From assembly GCA_016716465.1 (NCBI GenBank), contig JADJWH010000004.1:592384-656383 (forward strand): a stretch of DNA of 64,000 nucleotides, read 5' to 3'. Made by a program: the position numbers and the translations under genes. Position 1 is the first letter of the stretch; each line of letters opens with the position of its first letter. The notes beneath the pieces were generated by a model, which saw only the letters and a list, made by a program, of their open reading frames with translations, had not been told where the DNA came from and searched no databases. Below, one piece after another: positions 51,068-59,266 of this stretch. The stretch comes from Gammaproteobacteria bacterium. GTDB lineage: Bacteria > Pseudomonadota > Gammaproteobacteria > SZUA-140.

Positions 51068-52063
51068 TCAGGTTTCCCGGCGCCAGAGGGCGTCGCGCAG
51101 GCGTTCCCACCAGGATTTGTTGATCCGCCGCATCGCGGTGATCTCGCCGCGCATCATCTCGATGTTGTGCTTGTGCAGGCGGAGATTGTCGAACAGGATC
51201 TTGTTTTCCTCCTGCGACACGTCACGCAGCAGGGCGGCCTCCTCGCGGAACCGGGCCATGGTCTCGCGTGACTCGTTGAACGCGTGCTGCAGCACCTTCA
51301 TGCGCAGACCGAGCGCCTCGATCTGGGCGTCGAGCTGATGCAGGTCGCGCTGCATCGAGGGCTGCAGGTCGGCGGCGCAGTGCACCAGGCAGGTCCGCAT
51401 CACGGCGTCGTACACGCTGTTGATGCCGTGCTCGGTGATCTGGGCGAACACGCGCAGCAGCACACCGCCGAGCACTGCCCCGAGCAGGGTGGTGTAGAAG
51501 GCGGTGCCCATGCCCGCCATCGCCTTGCGCATGCCGCTCAGCATCATTTCCGAATCGTGGCCGAGCGCCTCCAGCGATCCGGTCAGTCCGGTGAGCACCA
51601 GGGTGAGTCCGACCACGGTGCCGATCAGGCCAAGGGTGATGAGCAGATTGCCGATGACGTCGGTCGAATGGCTGATGCGCTGGTAGATCGACAGTTCGCT
51701 GGTGAGCAGCGCCTCGGTGTCGACGCTGCCGTTGCCGGACTGCGTCGTCTTCTTGAGCGCGCTGAAGAAGCGACCCACGGCGCGGCGGCGGGAGAGCCTG
51801 TCGATGGCGGTCAGGCCCTTGCCGGCGACCCGTTCGTCCACCTGGTTCGCCACCAGCGCCTCCAGCGTGATCAGGATCGTGACGATGAAGCTGGCGATGA
51901 GGCCGAACACGAACAGGCCGATGATCAGCCAGGTGACGCGGCTCTGGTCGGTGCGCACGAACTCCCACACCTCGCCGCCGCGATACAGGGAGAAATAGGT
52001 GATGACGGCGGTGGCGGCCCAGATGATCCACAGCAGCAGTGTGCGAAAAGGTTTTTGATTCAT
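51068..52063 (-). CDS. MotA/TolQ/ExbB-like proton channel protein
   Basis: 331 aa. N-terminal hairpin (helices about 8-24 and 43-65), then a cytoplasmic stretch and the conserved paired helices (about 135-160, IGNLLITLGLIGTVVGLTLVL; about 180-210, AMAGMGTAFYTTLLGAVLGG). A 95-residue helical tail (about 235-331) projects into the cytoplasm, like a short ZorA tail. It heads a two-gene operon with the VWA protein. No ZorC/D/E-like genes are near. Confidence 0.85.
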   Translation of the reverse strand: MNQKPFRTLLLWIIWAATAVITYFSLYRGGEVWEFVRTDQSRVTWLIIGLFVFGLIASFIVTILITLEALVANQVDERVAGKGLTAIDRLSRRRAVGRFFSALKKTTQSGNGSVDTEALLTSELSIYQRISHSTDVIGNLLITLGLIGTVVGLTLVLTGLTGSLEALGHDSEMMLSGMRKAMAGMGTAFYTTLLGAVLGGVLLRVFAQITEHGINSVYDAVMRTCLVHCAADLQPSMQRDLHQLDAQIEALGLRMKVLQHAFNESRETMARFREEAALLRDVSQEENKILFDNLRLHKHNIEMMRGEITAMRRINKSWWERLRDALWRRET

Positions 52064-52329
52064 CCGATTACCTTAAGTCATCGCCGCGATGCAAACCACG
52101 GGACCGACGGCGCGGACCGTGCGCGCGGGCGGGTCTGGTCGCGGGACTGGGCGGGTCGCGTTTCGGGTGAAATGCATGATGAATTGTAATAGAGTTTAAC
52201 CCCGGACGGGAAACGCAGGAATAGCCACCGCCGGCCGGTTTTTCCGTTGGTGAACACCGCCTCATGCCGGCGGCCCACTTCAGTCCCGCCCCTGTCTGTC
52301 CGGGGCACCCAATTCGGAGGCGCAACAGA

Positions 52330-53199
52330 ATGACCGTCAGGATCCTCCCCCGCTTCGTCGTCGCCGGCCTCTGCCTGTTGGCCGCCAGCGCCCCGTTCGC
52401 CGCCGAGGGGGACGTCGCCGCCAGGATCATGCAGCAGGTCTACGAGGTGTACGGCGGAGACGACAGCTTTTCCCGCCTGCGTTTCAGCTTCGAGTACGAC
52501 GGGGGCAAGACCGGTACCCTCGGCCTGGTGATGGCCTACAAGCGCTATCCGGCCTCGGCCGGGGTGGAGTCCAAGGTCGTCATGTTCAATGAATATCCGC
52601 CTGAGAAAAAGGACATCGGCTATCTCGGCTGGTTCTACCGCGTCGAGCAGGATCGGGACGCCGACCAGTGGCTGTACCTGCCCGATCTCAGGCTGACGCG
52701 CAAGCTGACGCGCAAGCCGCGCGACTACTCCGGCACCCGGAGGCGTACCGAGGGCGACGAGTTTTCGGTGTCCGAGCTCGATCTGGAGGAGCTGGCGCCG
52801 CGCGCGCCGGTGCTGGACCGCCATACCCTGCTCGGCAGCGAGACCCTGGACGGGCGCGCGGTGTACCGGGTGGAATCCGTGCCGCGCGACCCCGACAGCA
52901 GTCCCTATGGCAAGCGTGTCGCCTGGATCAGCAAGGATGCCTATCTGCCGCTGCAGGTCGATTGCTATGACCGCGAATCGCATCTGGTAAAGACCTTGAT
53001 CTTCACCTGGTCCCAGGTCGGCAAGGACTGGGTCTGGGATCGGGTCGCCGCGGTGAACCGCGTCAACGGCAACAAGACCCTGCTGGAGCAGCGCGACGTC
53101 CAGGTCAATCTCGGACTGCCGGACGACATGTTCGCCAAGCGCGTGCTGGATCAGGGGGCGGACACCTTCGCCCAGCGGGTTTCCCGCTATGTCCGCTGA
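52330..53199 (+). CDS. Outer membrane lipoprotein-sorting (LolA-like) protein
   Basis: 289 aa with a signal peptide ending ..APFAAEG. The mature part is a large antiparallel sheet with DQWLYLPDLRLTRKL and RVAWISKDAYLPLQVDCYD, the pattern of the LolA/RseB-like outer-membrane lipoprotein-sorting family. Such proteins often accompany RND (MmpL-type) exporters; none is adjacent. Divergent from the MotA-like gene. Confidence 0.8.
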   Translation: MTVRILPRFVVAGLCLLAASAPFAAEGDVAARIMQQVYEVYGGDDSFSRLRFSFEYDGGKTGTLGLVMAYKRYPASAGVESKVVMFNEYPPEKKDIGYLGWFYRVEQDRDADQWLYLPDLRLTRKLTRKPRDYSGTRRRTEGDEFSVSELDLEELAPRAPVLDRHTLLGSETLDGRAVYRVESVPRDPDSSPYGKRVAWISKDAYLPLQVDCYDRESHLVKTLIFTWSQVGKDWVWDRVAAVNRVNGNKTLLEQRDVQVNLGLPDDMFAKRVLDQGADTFAQRVSRYVR

Positions 53200-53270
53200 G
53201 TCCGGCCTCGCCCGCGCAGGCCGGTAAGGGTGTAGACTGCGCGGAAGGCCGCGCTCGCAGGTTGGGATTG

Positions 53271-53618
53271 ATGAAGACGAAACATCTGTACAAGGTGGTA
53301 TTTCACAACGAGGGCAAGATCTACGAGATCTATGCGCACCAGGTGAACCAGGGCGGCTTGTACGGGTTCATCGAGATCGCGGAGATCGTCTTTGGCGAGA
53401 AATCGGCCGTGGTGGTCGATCCGTCGGAAGAGCGGCTCAAGGCCGAGTTCGGCGGGGTGCGCCGCAGCTATATCCCCCTGCACGCCGTGATCCGCATCGA
53501 CGAGGTCGACAAGCAGGGCACCGCGAAGATCAGTGACGGCGAGAAAGGCGGCAACGTCGCGCGCTTTCCGACACCCCTCTACGCGCCCGGCAGACCGCCC
53601 GACGGGTCCAAGGAATAG
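53271..53618 (+). CDS. DUF1820 family protein
   Basis: 115 aa from ATG 53271. LYKVVFHNEGKIYEIYAHQV, GLYGFIEIAEIVFGE and RSYIPLHAVIRIDEV are DUF1820 signatures, a small gammaproteobacterial protein of unknown function. Confidence 0.9.
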   Translation: MKTKHLYKVVFHNEGKIYEIYAHQVNQGGLYGFIEIAEIVFGEKSAVVVDPSEERLKAEFGGVRRSYIPLHAVIRIDEVDKQGTAKISDGEKGGNVARFPTPLYAPGRPPDGSKE

Positions 53619-53656
53619 CGGGAGCGGATACATGGGGGCGGATTTACACCGAGATT

Positions 53657-53704
53657 GGGGACAGATTTAAAATCTGTCCCCATATTCCCGACAAATCTGT
53701 CCCC
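53657..53704. repeat. REP-like palindrome with an extra half-copy
   Basis: GGGGACAGATTT-A-AAATCTGTCCCC (53657-53681) followed by a lone ACAAATCTGTCCCC (53691-53704). Confidence 0.8.
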
Positions 53705-53724
53705 ATTCCCCAGGCAGCCGATGT

Positions 53725-54636
53725 TCACTTCTTGTCACCGGCGCAGCGGAAACCGAGGTCGTTGAAACGCGATTCCGGCTTCAGATAGAAACGGTACGCG
53801 GTGCGGTAGAAGTGGCTCATGACATAGTGGCCAACGCCGCCCCAGCCGCCGCCGCGCGCGACCTTGAAGCGCTCGCCGTAGTCCTTCGAGGGCTGGTCGT
53901 TGCCGGGGTAGGGCTGGTACCAGTCCGAGACCCATTCCATGACGTTGCCGGCCATGTCCTCGACGCCGTAGGGAGAACGACCCGCCGGCAGCGATCCGAC
54001 AGGCATCACGCCGTATTCCTCGCCGCGACCGGCGTTTACGCGCGTGAGGGACCATTCGTTGCCCCAGGGAAATTCGCGCCCGTCGGTGCCGCGCGCGGCC
54101 TTTTCCCATTCGCGTTCGGTCGGCAGGCGCTTGCCCGCCCAGGCGCAGTAGCGCCGCGCGTCCTCCCAGCTCACCCCGCTGACGGGCAGGTTTTCCAGTT
54201 CGTGGCGCCTGGACTCGATCGCGTCCAGCAGCGCGTTCTTGTCCAGCATGCGGGTATCGCGGTTCAGGTTGAAGGTATCCGCCGCCAGGCGGCGCAGGGT
54301 GGGGAGGTCGGCAACCTCGAGGATCGGGCGCTCAAGCAGGAAACCGTTGCCCTGCCACGGGTCCGGCAGCCAGTAGTTCTGGTCGACCACGAAGGCGCGG
54401 TAATCGGCATTGGTGACCTCGAAGCGGTCGATCAGAAAGGCGCCGAGGGGGATCTTCTGTTGCGGATGCTCGTCCTGGTAGAGTGGCTTGTTGAGGCCGA
54501 GCTCGCGGCTGTTCGCCCCGCCATCGAGCAGGTCGCTGCCGAACAGGAAGTCGCCGGCCGGTATCTCGATCATCTCGCCCGCGCCGGCGGCCACGGCGAC
54601 GACCGCCAGCAGCAGCATGAACAGGATGCGCGTCAT
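53725..54636 (-). CDS. Formylglycine-generating-enzyme-like protein without catalytic cysteines
   Basis: 303 aa from ATG 54636. A signal peptide is followed by a SUMF1/FGE-sulfatase domain (MIEIPAGDFLFGSD, FEVTNADYRAFV, RLPTEREWEKAARG, MAGNVMEWVSDWY, GGGWGGVGHYV). The C-x4-C pair that binds copper in FGE is missing (GHYVMSHFY), so it is probably a binding or structural member. It overlaps its upstream neighbour by four bases (ATGA), so the two are translated together. Confidence 0.85.
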   Translation of the reverse strand: MTRILFMLLLAVVAVAAGAGEMIEIPAGDFLFGSDLLDGGANSRELGLNKPLYQDEHPQQKIPLGAFLIDRFEVTNADYRAFVVDQNYWLPDPWQGNGFLLERPILEVADLPTLRRLAADTFNLNRDTRMLDKNALLDAIESRRHELENLPVSGVSWEDARRYCAWAGKRLPTEREWEKAARGTDGREFPWGNEWSLTRVNAGRGEEYGVMPVGSLPAGRSPYGVEDMAGNVMEWVSDWYQPYPGNDQPSKDYGERFKVARGGGWGGVGHYVMSHFYRTAYRFYLKPESRFNDLGFRCAGDKK

Positions 54637-55670
54637 TGTCCGCCCTCCGCGTCGCTTGCGCAGCGAAAGCCGAAGGAGGAGTTCTTCACGCGCGCGTTGA
54701 AGAAGCTGCGATTGAAGGTGGGGGCCGAGATGCCGCATTTGTAGAACGAGCAATCCCACCACGAACCGCCCTTGAGCACCTTGTAGATCTCGCCGAAGTT
54801 TTCCGACTTCGTGGTGTTGCCGGGATGCGGGAGGTACCAGGACGCGGTCCATTCCCATACATTGCCGGACATGTCCTCAAGCCCGTAGGGGCTCGCGCCG
54901 GCCTTGAAGGCGCCGACCGGCGTGGTATCGCCCTCGCGCCCGAGACGCGCCCAGCGGACCGGCGTGTTGGCGGCGCGGATATTGAATTCGTCGCCCCAGG
55001 GAAAGATGCGCGCGTCGGTGCCGCGCGCGGCCTTTTCCCATTCCTGCTCGGTCGGCAGGCGCTTGCCGGCCCAGGCACAGTAGTCGCGGGCGTCGAACCA
55101 GTTGACGAAGGTGACCGGATGATCGGCCTTGCCGCGCGGCGGGGCGCGGTCCTCGAAATCGTCCGGCGCGCGTCGCCCGGTCGCCTCGATGAATGCCTGG
55201 TATTGCAGGTTGGTGACTTCGTATTTGTCGATCAGGTAGGCATCGAGATGCACGGTGTGCTCCGGCCCCTCGTCGGACAGGCGGTCATTGCTGCCCATCC
55301 GGAACTCCCCGGCCGGGATGCGCACCATCGGTCCGGGCGCGGCGCCGAAGCGCGTGCCTTCGTAGTACATCTCGCCCTCCAGGCCGAGGGTGTCGCCGTC
55401 GGCGAGCTCCGGGTCCGCGGACTTCGCGCCGGCCAGCGGTTTGAGCGGGCCGCCGCGCTCACCGTCTTCATGACAGGTGGAGCAGCCGCGCGTCAGGTCG
55501 AGGCGGGAGAAATCGGTCTGGGTGTGACAGGTCGCGCAGCGCTCGATCTCCCGGCTGTGATGCAGGCTCTTGAGATCGGCCGCCGCCAGCGCGGTCCCGC
55601 TCGCGAACACACCGGCGGCGAGCAGCAGGCCCGCGGGGCGGGCTCGGGCGATGAGGGCGCGGAGGGACAT
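54633..55670 (-). CDS. Di-haem cytochrome fused to a formylglycine-generating-enzyme-like domain
   Basis: 345 aa. Signal peptide, then two c-type haem motifs, C-A-T-C-H (45-49) and C-S-T-C-H (63-67), then a SUMF1/FGE domain (about 110-342; MVRIPAGEFRMGSN, RLPTEQEWEKAARG). Here the C-terminal GGSWWDCSFYKCG keeps the C-x4-C pair used by true FGEs. Haem plus FGE-type domain in one exported chain suggests a redox-linked oxidase or a scaffold in the periplasm. Partner: the cysteine-less copy immediately downstream. Confidence 0.85.
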   Translation of the reverse strand: MSLRALIARARPAGLLLAAGVFASGTALAAADLKSLHHSREIERCATCHTQTDFSRLDLTRGCSTCHEDGERGGPLKPLAGAKSADPELADGDTLGLEGEMYYEGTRFGAAPGPMVRIPAGEFRMGSNDRLSDEGPEHTVHLDAYLIDKYEVTNLQYQAFIEATGRRAPDDFEDRAPPRGKADHPVTFVNWFDARDYCAWAGKRLPTEQEWEKAARGTDARIFPWGDEFNIRAANTPVRWARLGREGDTTPVGAFKAGASPYGLEDMSGNVWEWTASWYLPHPGNTTKSENFGEIYKVLKGGSWWDCSFYKCGISAPTFNRSFFNARVKNSSFGFRCASDAEGGQ

Positions 55671-55748
55671 GGGTGGGGAAATGATAACACTTTAGGCACA
55701 GGACCCAGTCACGAGATCAAGGGTGTGATGGGTGATGTGTCATTGCAT

Positions 55749-55835
55749 GTAGCCCGGATGGAGGCGTGTAGCGCCGGAATCCGGGAATGGTTGCTGATGG
55801 ATTTCCCGGATTCCGCTCCGCTCCATCCGGGCTAC
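55749..55835. repeat. 90-bp hairpin repeat, GTAGCCCGGAT arms
   Basis: GTAGCCCGGATGGAGGCG ... CTCCATCCGGGCTAC, with the inner GGAATCCGGGAA / TTCCCGGATTCC pair. Second copy of the family. Confidence 0.85.
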
Positions 55836-55920
55836 ATCTACGTTAATCACCCATTACGCCTTAGTCCTGCATTTATTCGATGCTACAATTCTTTCGCAAT
55901 TTCAGAGGGAATTCCGCGCC

Positions 55921-56631
55921 ATGAATCCCGCCGCCGTCTTTCAGGCCCACGGTCTCACCAAGGTTTACCACATGGGTGAAGTGGAGGTGCACGCCCTGCG
56001 CGGCATCGACCTCGACCTCTTCAGTGGGGAGTTCGTCGTGCTGCTCGGCCCCTCCGGCAGTGGGAAATCCACCTTGCTCAACATCCTGGGCGGGCTCGAC
56101 ACGCCGACCGGCGGCCGCGTGATGTACGGCGAGCGGGAGCTGACGCGTTACGACGACGCCGAGCTGACCGCCTACCGGCGCGAGCACGTCGGTTTCGTGT
56201 TCCAGTTCTACAACCTGATCCCCAGCCTCACCGCGCGCGAGAACGTCGCGCTGGTGACGGACATCGCGCAGAATCCGATGACACCCGAGGAGGCGCTGCG
56301 GCTGGTCGACCTCGGCGAGCGGATGAATCATTTTCCGGCCCAGTTGTCGGGCGGCGAGCAGCAGCGGGTCGCGATCGCGCGCGCGGTGGCGAAGCGGCCG
56401 GCGGTGCTGCTGTGCGACGAGCCGACCGGCGCGCTCGATGTCGCCACCGGCATCAAGGTGCTGGAGGTGATCGAGCGCGTCAATCGCGAGATCGGCACCA
56501 CGACCGTCGTCATCACCCATAATGTGGTCATCGCCGGCATGGCCGATCGCGTCATCCATCTGAGCAACGGCCTGATCCAGAGCGAGGAGCGCAACGCCGC
56601 GCGCGTCGCGCCGGGGCAACTGAGCTGGTAG
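55921..56631 (+). CDS. ABC transporter ATP-binding protein (MacB/LolD-type)
   Basis: 236 aa. Walker A GPSGSGKST, Q-loop FVFQFYNLIPSL, signature LSGGEQQRVAIARA, Walker B VLLCDEPTGALD. It is of the MacB/LolD class that powers FtsX-type permeases. First gene of a three-gene efflux unit. Confidence 0.95.
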   Translation: MNPAAVFQAHGLTKVYHMGEVEVHALRGIDLDLFSGEFVVLLGPSGSGKSTLLNILGGLDTPTGGRVMYGERELTRYDDAELTAYRREHVGFVFQFYNLIPSLTARENVALVTDIAQNPMTPEEALRLVDLGERMNHFPAQLSGGEQQRVAIARAVAKRPAVLLCDEPTGALDVATGIKVLEVIERVNREIGTTTVVITHNVVIAGMADRVIHLSNGLIQSEERNAARVAPGQLSW

Positions 56632-56634
56632 CCG

Positions 56635-59001
56635 ATGCGCGCGCTCGACCGCAAGCTGTGGCGTGACCTCTGGCTCATGAAGGGGCAGGCGGTGGCGATC
56701 GGGCTGGTGATCCTGTGCGGGGTCGCGACCTACATCATGTTCATCGCCATCCTCGACAGCCTGCGCGCGACGCGCGCCGACTATTATTCGCACAACCGCT
56801 TCGCGGATGTGTTCGTGAGCCTGAAGCGCGCGCCGGAGGGCCTGCGCCGCCAGATCGAGGCGATCCCGGGCGTGGCGCGGGTCGAGACCCGGGTGGTGGC
56901 CGGGGTAAACATCGACGTCGAGGGTTTCGCCGAACCGGTGACCGGGCTCATTATTTCGGTGCCGGACGAGGGCCATCAGCCGCTCAACAGGCTGTACCTG
57001 CGCAGCGGCCGTTACGTCGAGCCCTATCGTTCGGATGAGGTCATCGTCAGCGAGGCCTTCGCCGAGGCGCACGGCTTCACGCCGGGCGACCGGCTCGCCG
57101 CGGTCATCAACGGGCGACGTCAGTCTCTGGTCATCGTCGGTACGGCGCTGTCCCCCGAATACATCCATCAGCTGCGTCCGGGCGGCATCTTCCCCGATTA
57201 CAAGCGCTACGGCGTCATGTGGATGGGGCGCAAGGCGCTCGGCAACGCGCTCGATATGGACGGCGCCTTCAACGACGTCGTGCTGGAGCTCGCCGCTGGC
57301 GCCGGCGAACACGACGTCATCGACCGCCTCGACCGCCTGCTCGACCGCTACGGCGGGCTCGGCGCCTACGGGCGCGAGGATCAGCGCTCGCACCGGTTCC
57401 TCGACGAGGAGTTCGATCAGCTCGCGATGATGTCGAAGATGTTTCCGGTCATCTTCCTCGGCGTCGCCGCCTTCCTGCTCAACGTGGTGATCACGCGCCT
57501 GGTCGGCCTGCAGCGCGAACAGATCGCGATCCTGAAGGCCTTCGGCTACGGCAACGCCGCCGTGACCTGGCACTACCTCAAGCTGGTGCTGCTGGTGGTG
57601 GCCTTCGGCGTCGTCGGCGGGATCGCCACCGGCGCCTGGCTCGCGCATCTGATGGGCAAGATCTATATGGAGTTCTTCCGCTTTCCCTATCTCGCCTTCA
57701 TCCTGAATGCGCATGTGCTGATCGAGGCGACCGCGGCGAGCGTGGGCGCGGGGGCGTTCGGCACCCTCCTGGCCGTGCGCCGCGCGGCGGTGCTGAAGCC
57801 GGCCGAGGCCATGCAGGCGGAGCCGCCCGCGCGCTACCGCGAGTCGTGGCCGGAACGGCTCGGGCTGCGGCGCTGGCTGACGCCGCCGAACCGGATGATC
57901 CTGCGCCACATCGGCCGGCGGCCGTTCAAGTCCGCGGTGACGGTGTGCGGCATCGCCGTCGCCTGCGGCATCACCATGACGGGCCATTTCCAGAAGGACA
58001 CGGTCGGTTACATGCTGGAGGTTCAATATGGCATGTCGCAGCGCGAGGATATCTCTCTGGTGTTCACCGAGCCGACGTCCTACCGCGCGCGCTACGAGCT
58101 GGCCGCCCTGCCCGGTGTGCGCCGGGTCGAGGTGCAGCGCAGCGTCCCGGTCGAGCTGCGCTTCGGCCACCACAGCTATCGCACCGCCATCCGGGGCATG
58201 CAGCCGGGCGGCGACCTGCAGCGCCTGCTCGATGCGGAGCTGCGGCCGATCGAGCTGCCGTCCTCGGGAGTGATCCTGACCGACTACCTGGCCGAGATGC
58301 TCGGCGTTCGGCCGGGCGACCGGCTGACCGTCGAGGTGCTCGAAGGCGGCCGCCCGGTGCGCGAGGCGCAGGTGGCCGGCGTCGTGAAGGAATATCTCGG
58401 TGTGTCCGCTTATATGGAACTCGGCGCGCTCAACCGCTTCATGCGCGAGGGCCCGGCGATCTCGGGTGCCTGGCTCGCCGTCGGCGACGGCGACGAGCTG
58501 GCGCGTCTCTACCGCGCCCTGAAGGACATGCCGCGCGTGGCCGGCGTGGCGCTGCGCAAGCAGGAGATCCGCAACTTCAACAAGACCATGAACGAGTCCC
58601 TGCTGTTCTATACCTTCGTCGCCATGATCTTCTCCGTCATCATCGCCTTCGGGGTGGTGTACAACAGCGCGCGCATCGCGCTCACCGAGCGCAGCCGCGA
58701 GCTGGCCAGTCTGCGCGTGCTCGGTTTCACGCGCGGCGAGATCTCGTACATCCTGCTCGGCGAGCTCGGCCTGCTGACCCTGGTCGCGCTGCCGCTGGGC
58801 CTGTACGCCGGGCGGCTGCTGTGCTGGATGATCGCCTACAATCTGCAGAACGACCTCTATCGCATCCCGCTGATCCTGCAGCCCAACACCTATGCCTTCG
58901 CCGCCACCGTGGTGATCGCCGCGGCGGTGGTGTCGGGCCTGGTGGTGCGACGCCGCCTCGATCGGCTGGACCTGATCGGTGTGCTGAAAACAAAAGAATA
59001 G
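56635..59001 (+). CDS. FtsX-type ABC transporter permease
   Basis: 788 aa. An N-terminal helix, a periplasmic domain, then two FtsX-type membrane blocks (about 260-400 and 650-788) separated by a second periplasmic domain, as in permeases of the LolCE/YbbP/DevC-like class with duplicated units. It starts four bases after the ATPase gene. It should move a lipid or hydrophobic compound to the periplasm. Confidence 0.9.
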   Translation: MRALDRKLWRDLWLMKGQAVAIGLVILCGVATYIMFIAILDSLRATRADYYSHNRFADVFVSLKRAPEGLRRQIEAIPGVARVETRVVAGVNIDVEGFAEPVTGLIISVPDEGHQPLNRLYLRSGRYVEPYRSDEVIVSEAFAEAHGFTPGDRLAAVINGRRQSLVIVGTALSPEYIHQLRPGGIFPDYKRYGVMWMGRKALGNALDMDGAFNDVVLELAAGAGEHDVIDRLDRLLDRYGGLGAYGREDQRSHRFLDEEFDQLAMMSKMFPVIFLGVAAFLLNVVITRLVGLQREQIAILKAFGYGNAAVTWHYLKLVLLVVAFGVVGGIATGAWLAHLMGKIYMEFFRFPYLAFILNAHVLIEATAASVGAGAFGTLLAVRRAAVLKPAEAMQAEPPARYRESWPERLGLRRWLTPPNRMILRHIGRRPFKSAVTVCGIAVACGITMTGHFQKDTVGYMLEVQYGMSQREDISLVFTEPTSYRARYELAALPGVRRVEVQRSVPVELRFGHHSYRTAIRGMQPGGDLQRLLDAELRPIELPSSGVILTDYLAEMLGVRPGDRLTVEVLEGGRPVREAQVAGVVKEYLGVSAYMELGALNRFMREGPAISGAWLAVGDGDELARLYRALKDMPRVAGVALRKQEIRNFNKTMNESLLFYTFVAMIFSVIIAFGVVYNSARIALTERSRELASLRVLGFTRGEISYILLGELGLLTLVALPLGLYAGRLLCWMIAYNLQNDLYRIPLILQPNTYAFAATVVIAAAVVSGLVVRRRLDRLDLIGVLKTKE

Positions 59002-59058
59002 GACCTGAGGACTCAGGACCAACGGCGTGATGGGTAATGGGTGATTATTAATGAGCAT

Positions 59059-59145
59059 GTAGCCCGGATAGAGGCGCGCAGCGCCGGCATCCGGGAAGCA
59101 ATTCCCTGACCCGCTCCCGGATCCGCTGAGCTTCATCCGGGCTAC
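59059..59145. repeat. 90-bp hairpin repeat, GTAGCCCGGAT arms
   Basis: GTAGCCCGGATAGAGGCGCG ... CTTCATCCGGGCTAC. Third copy, located between the permease and adaptor genes. Confidence 0.8.
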
Positions 59146-59266
59146 GTGCCTAAGGATGCGGAACTGGAATGAGTCAGAGTCAAGGCCGTGATGGACGAGG
59201 AGTCAGACACTTGACACGTTATGTACCGCGGGGTTTGATCGGACAGAAGAACCTGGGAGTCGAACA

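Noticed and set aside
50270..52063. Calling the MotA/VWA pair a Zorya system
   Set aside because: ZorC, ZorD and ZorE are absent and the MotB-like protein lacks the OmpA domain, so only a resemblance to ZorAB is claimed.
55873..59136. A 1087-codon open frame on the minus strand
   Set aside because: It runs opposite to clear ABC ATPase and FtsX permease genes; its His/Asp/Arg-rich product is typical of an antisense frame in GC-rich DNA.
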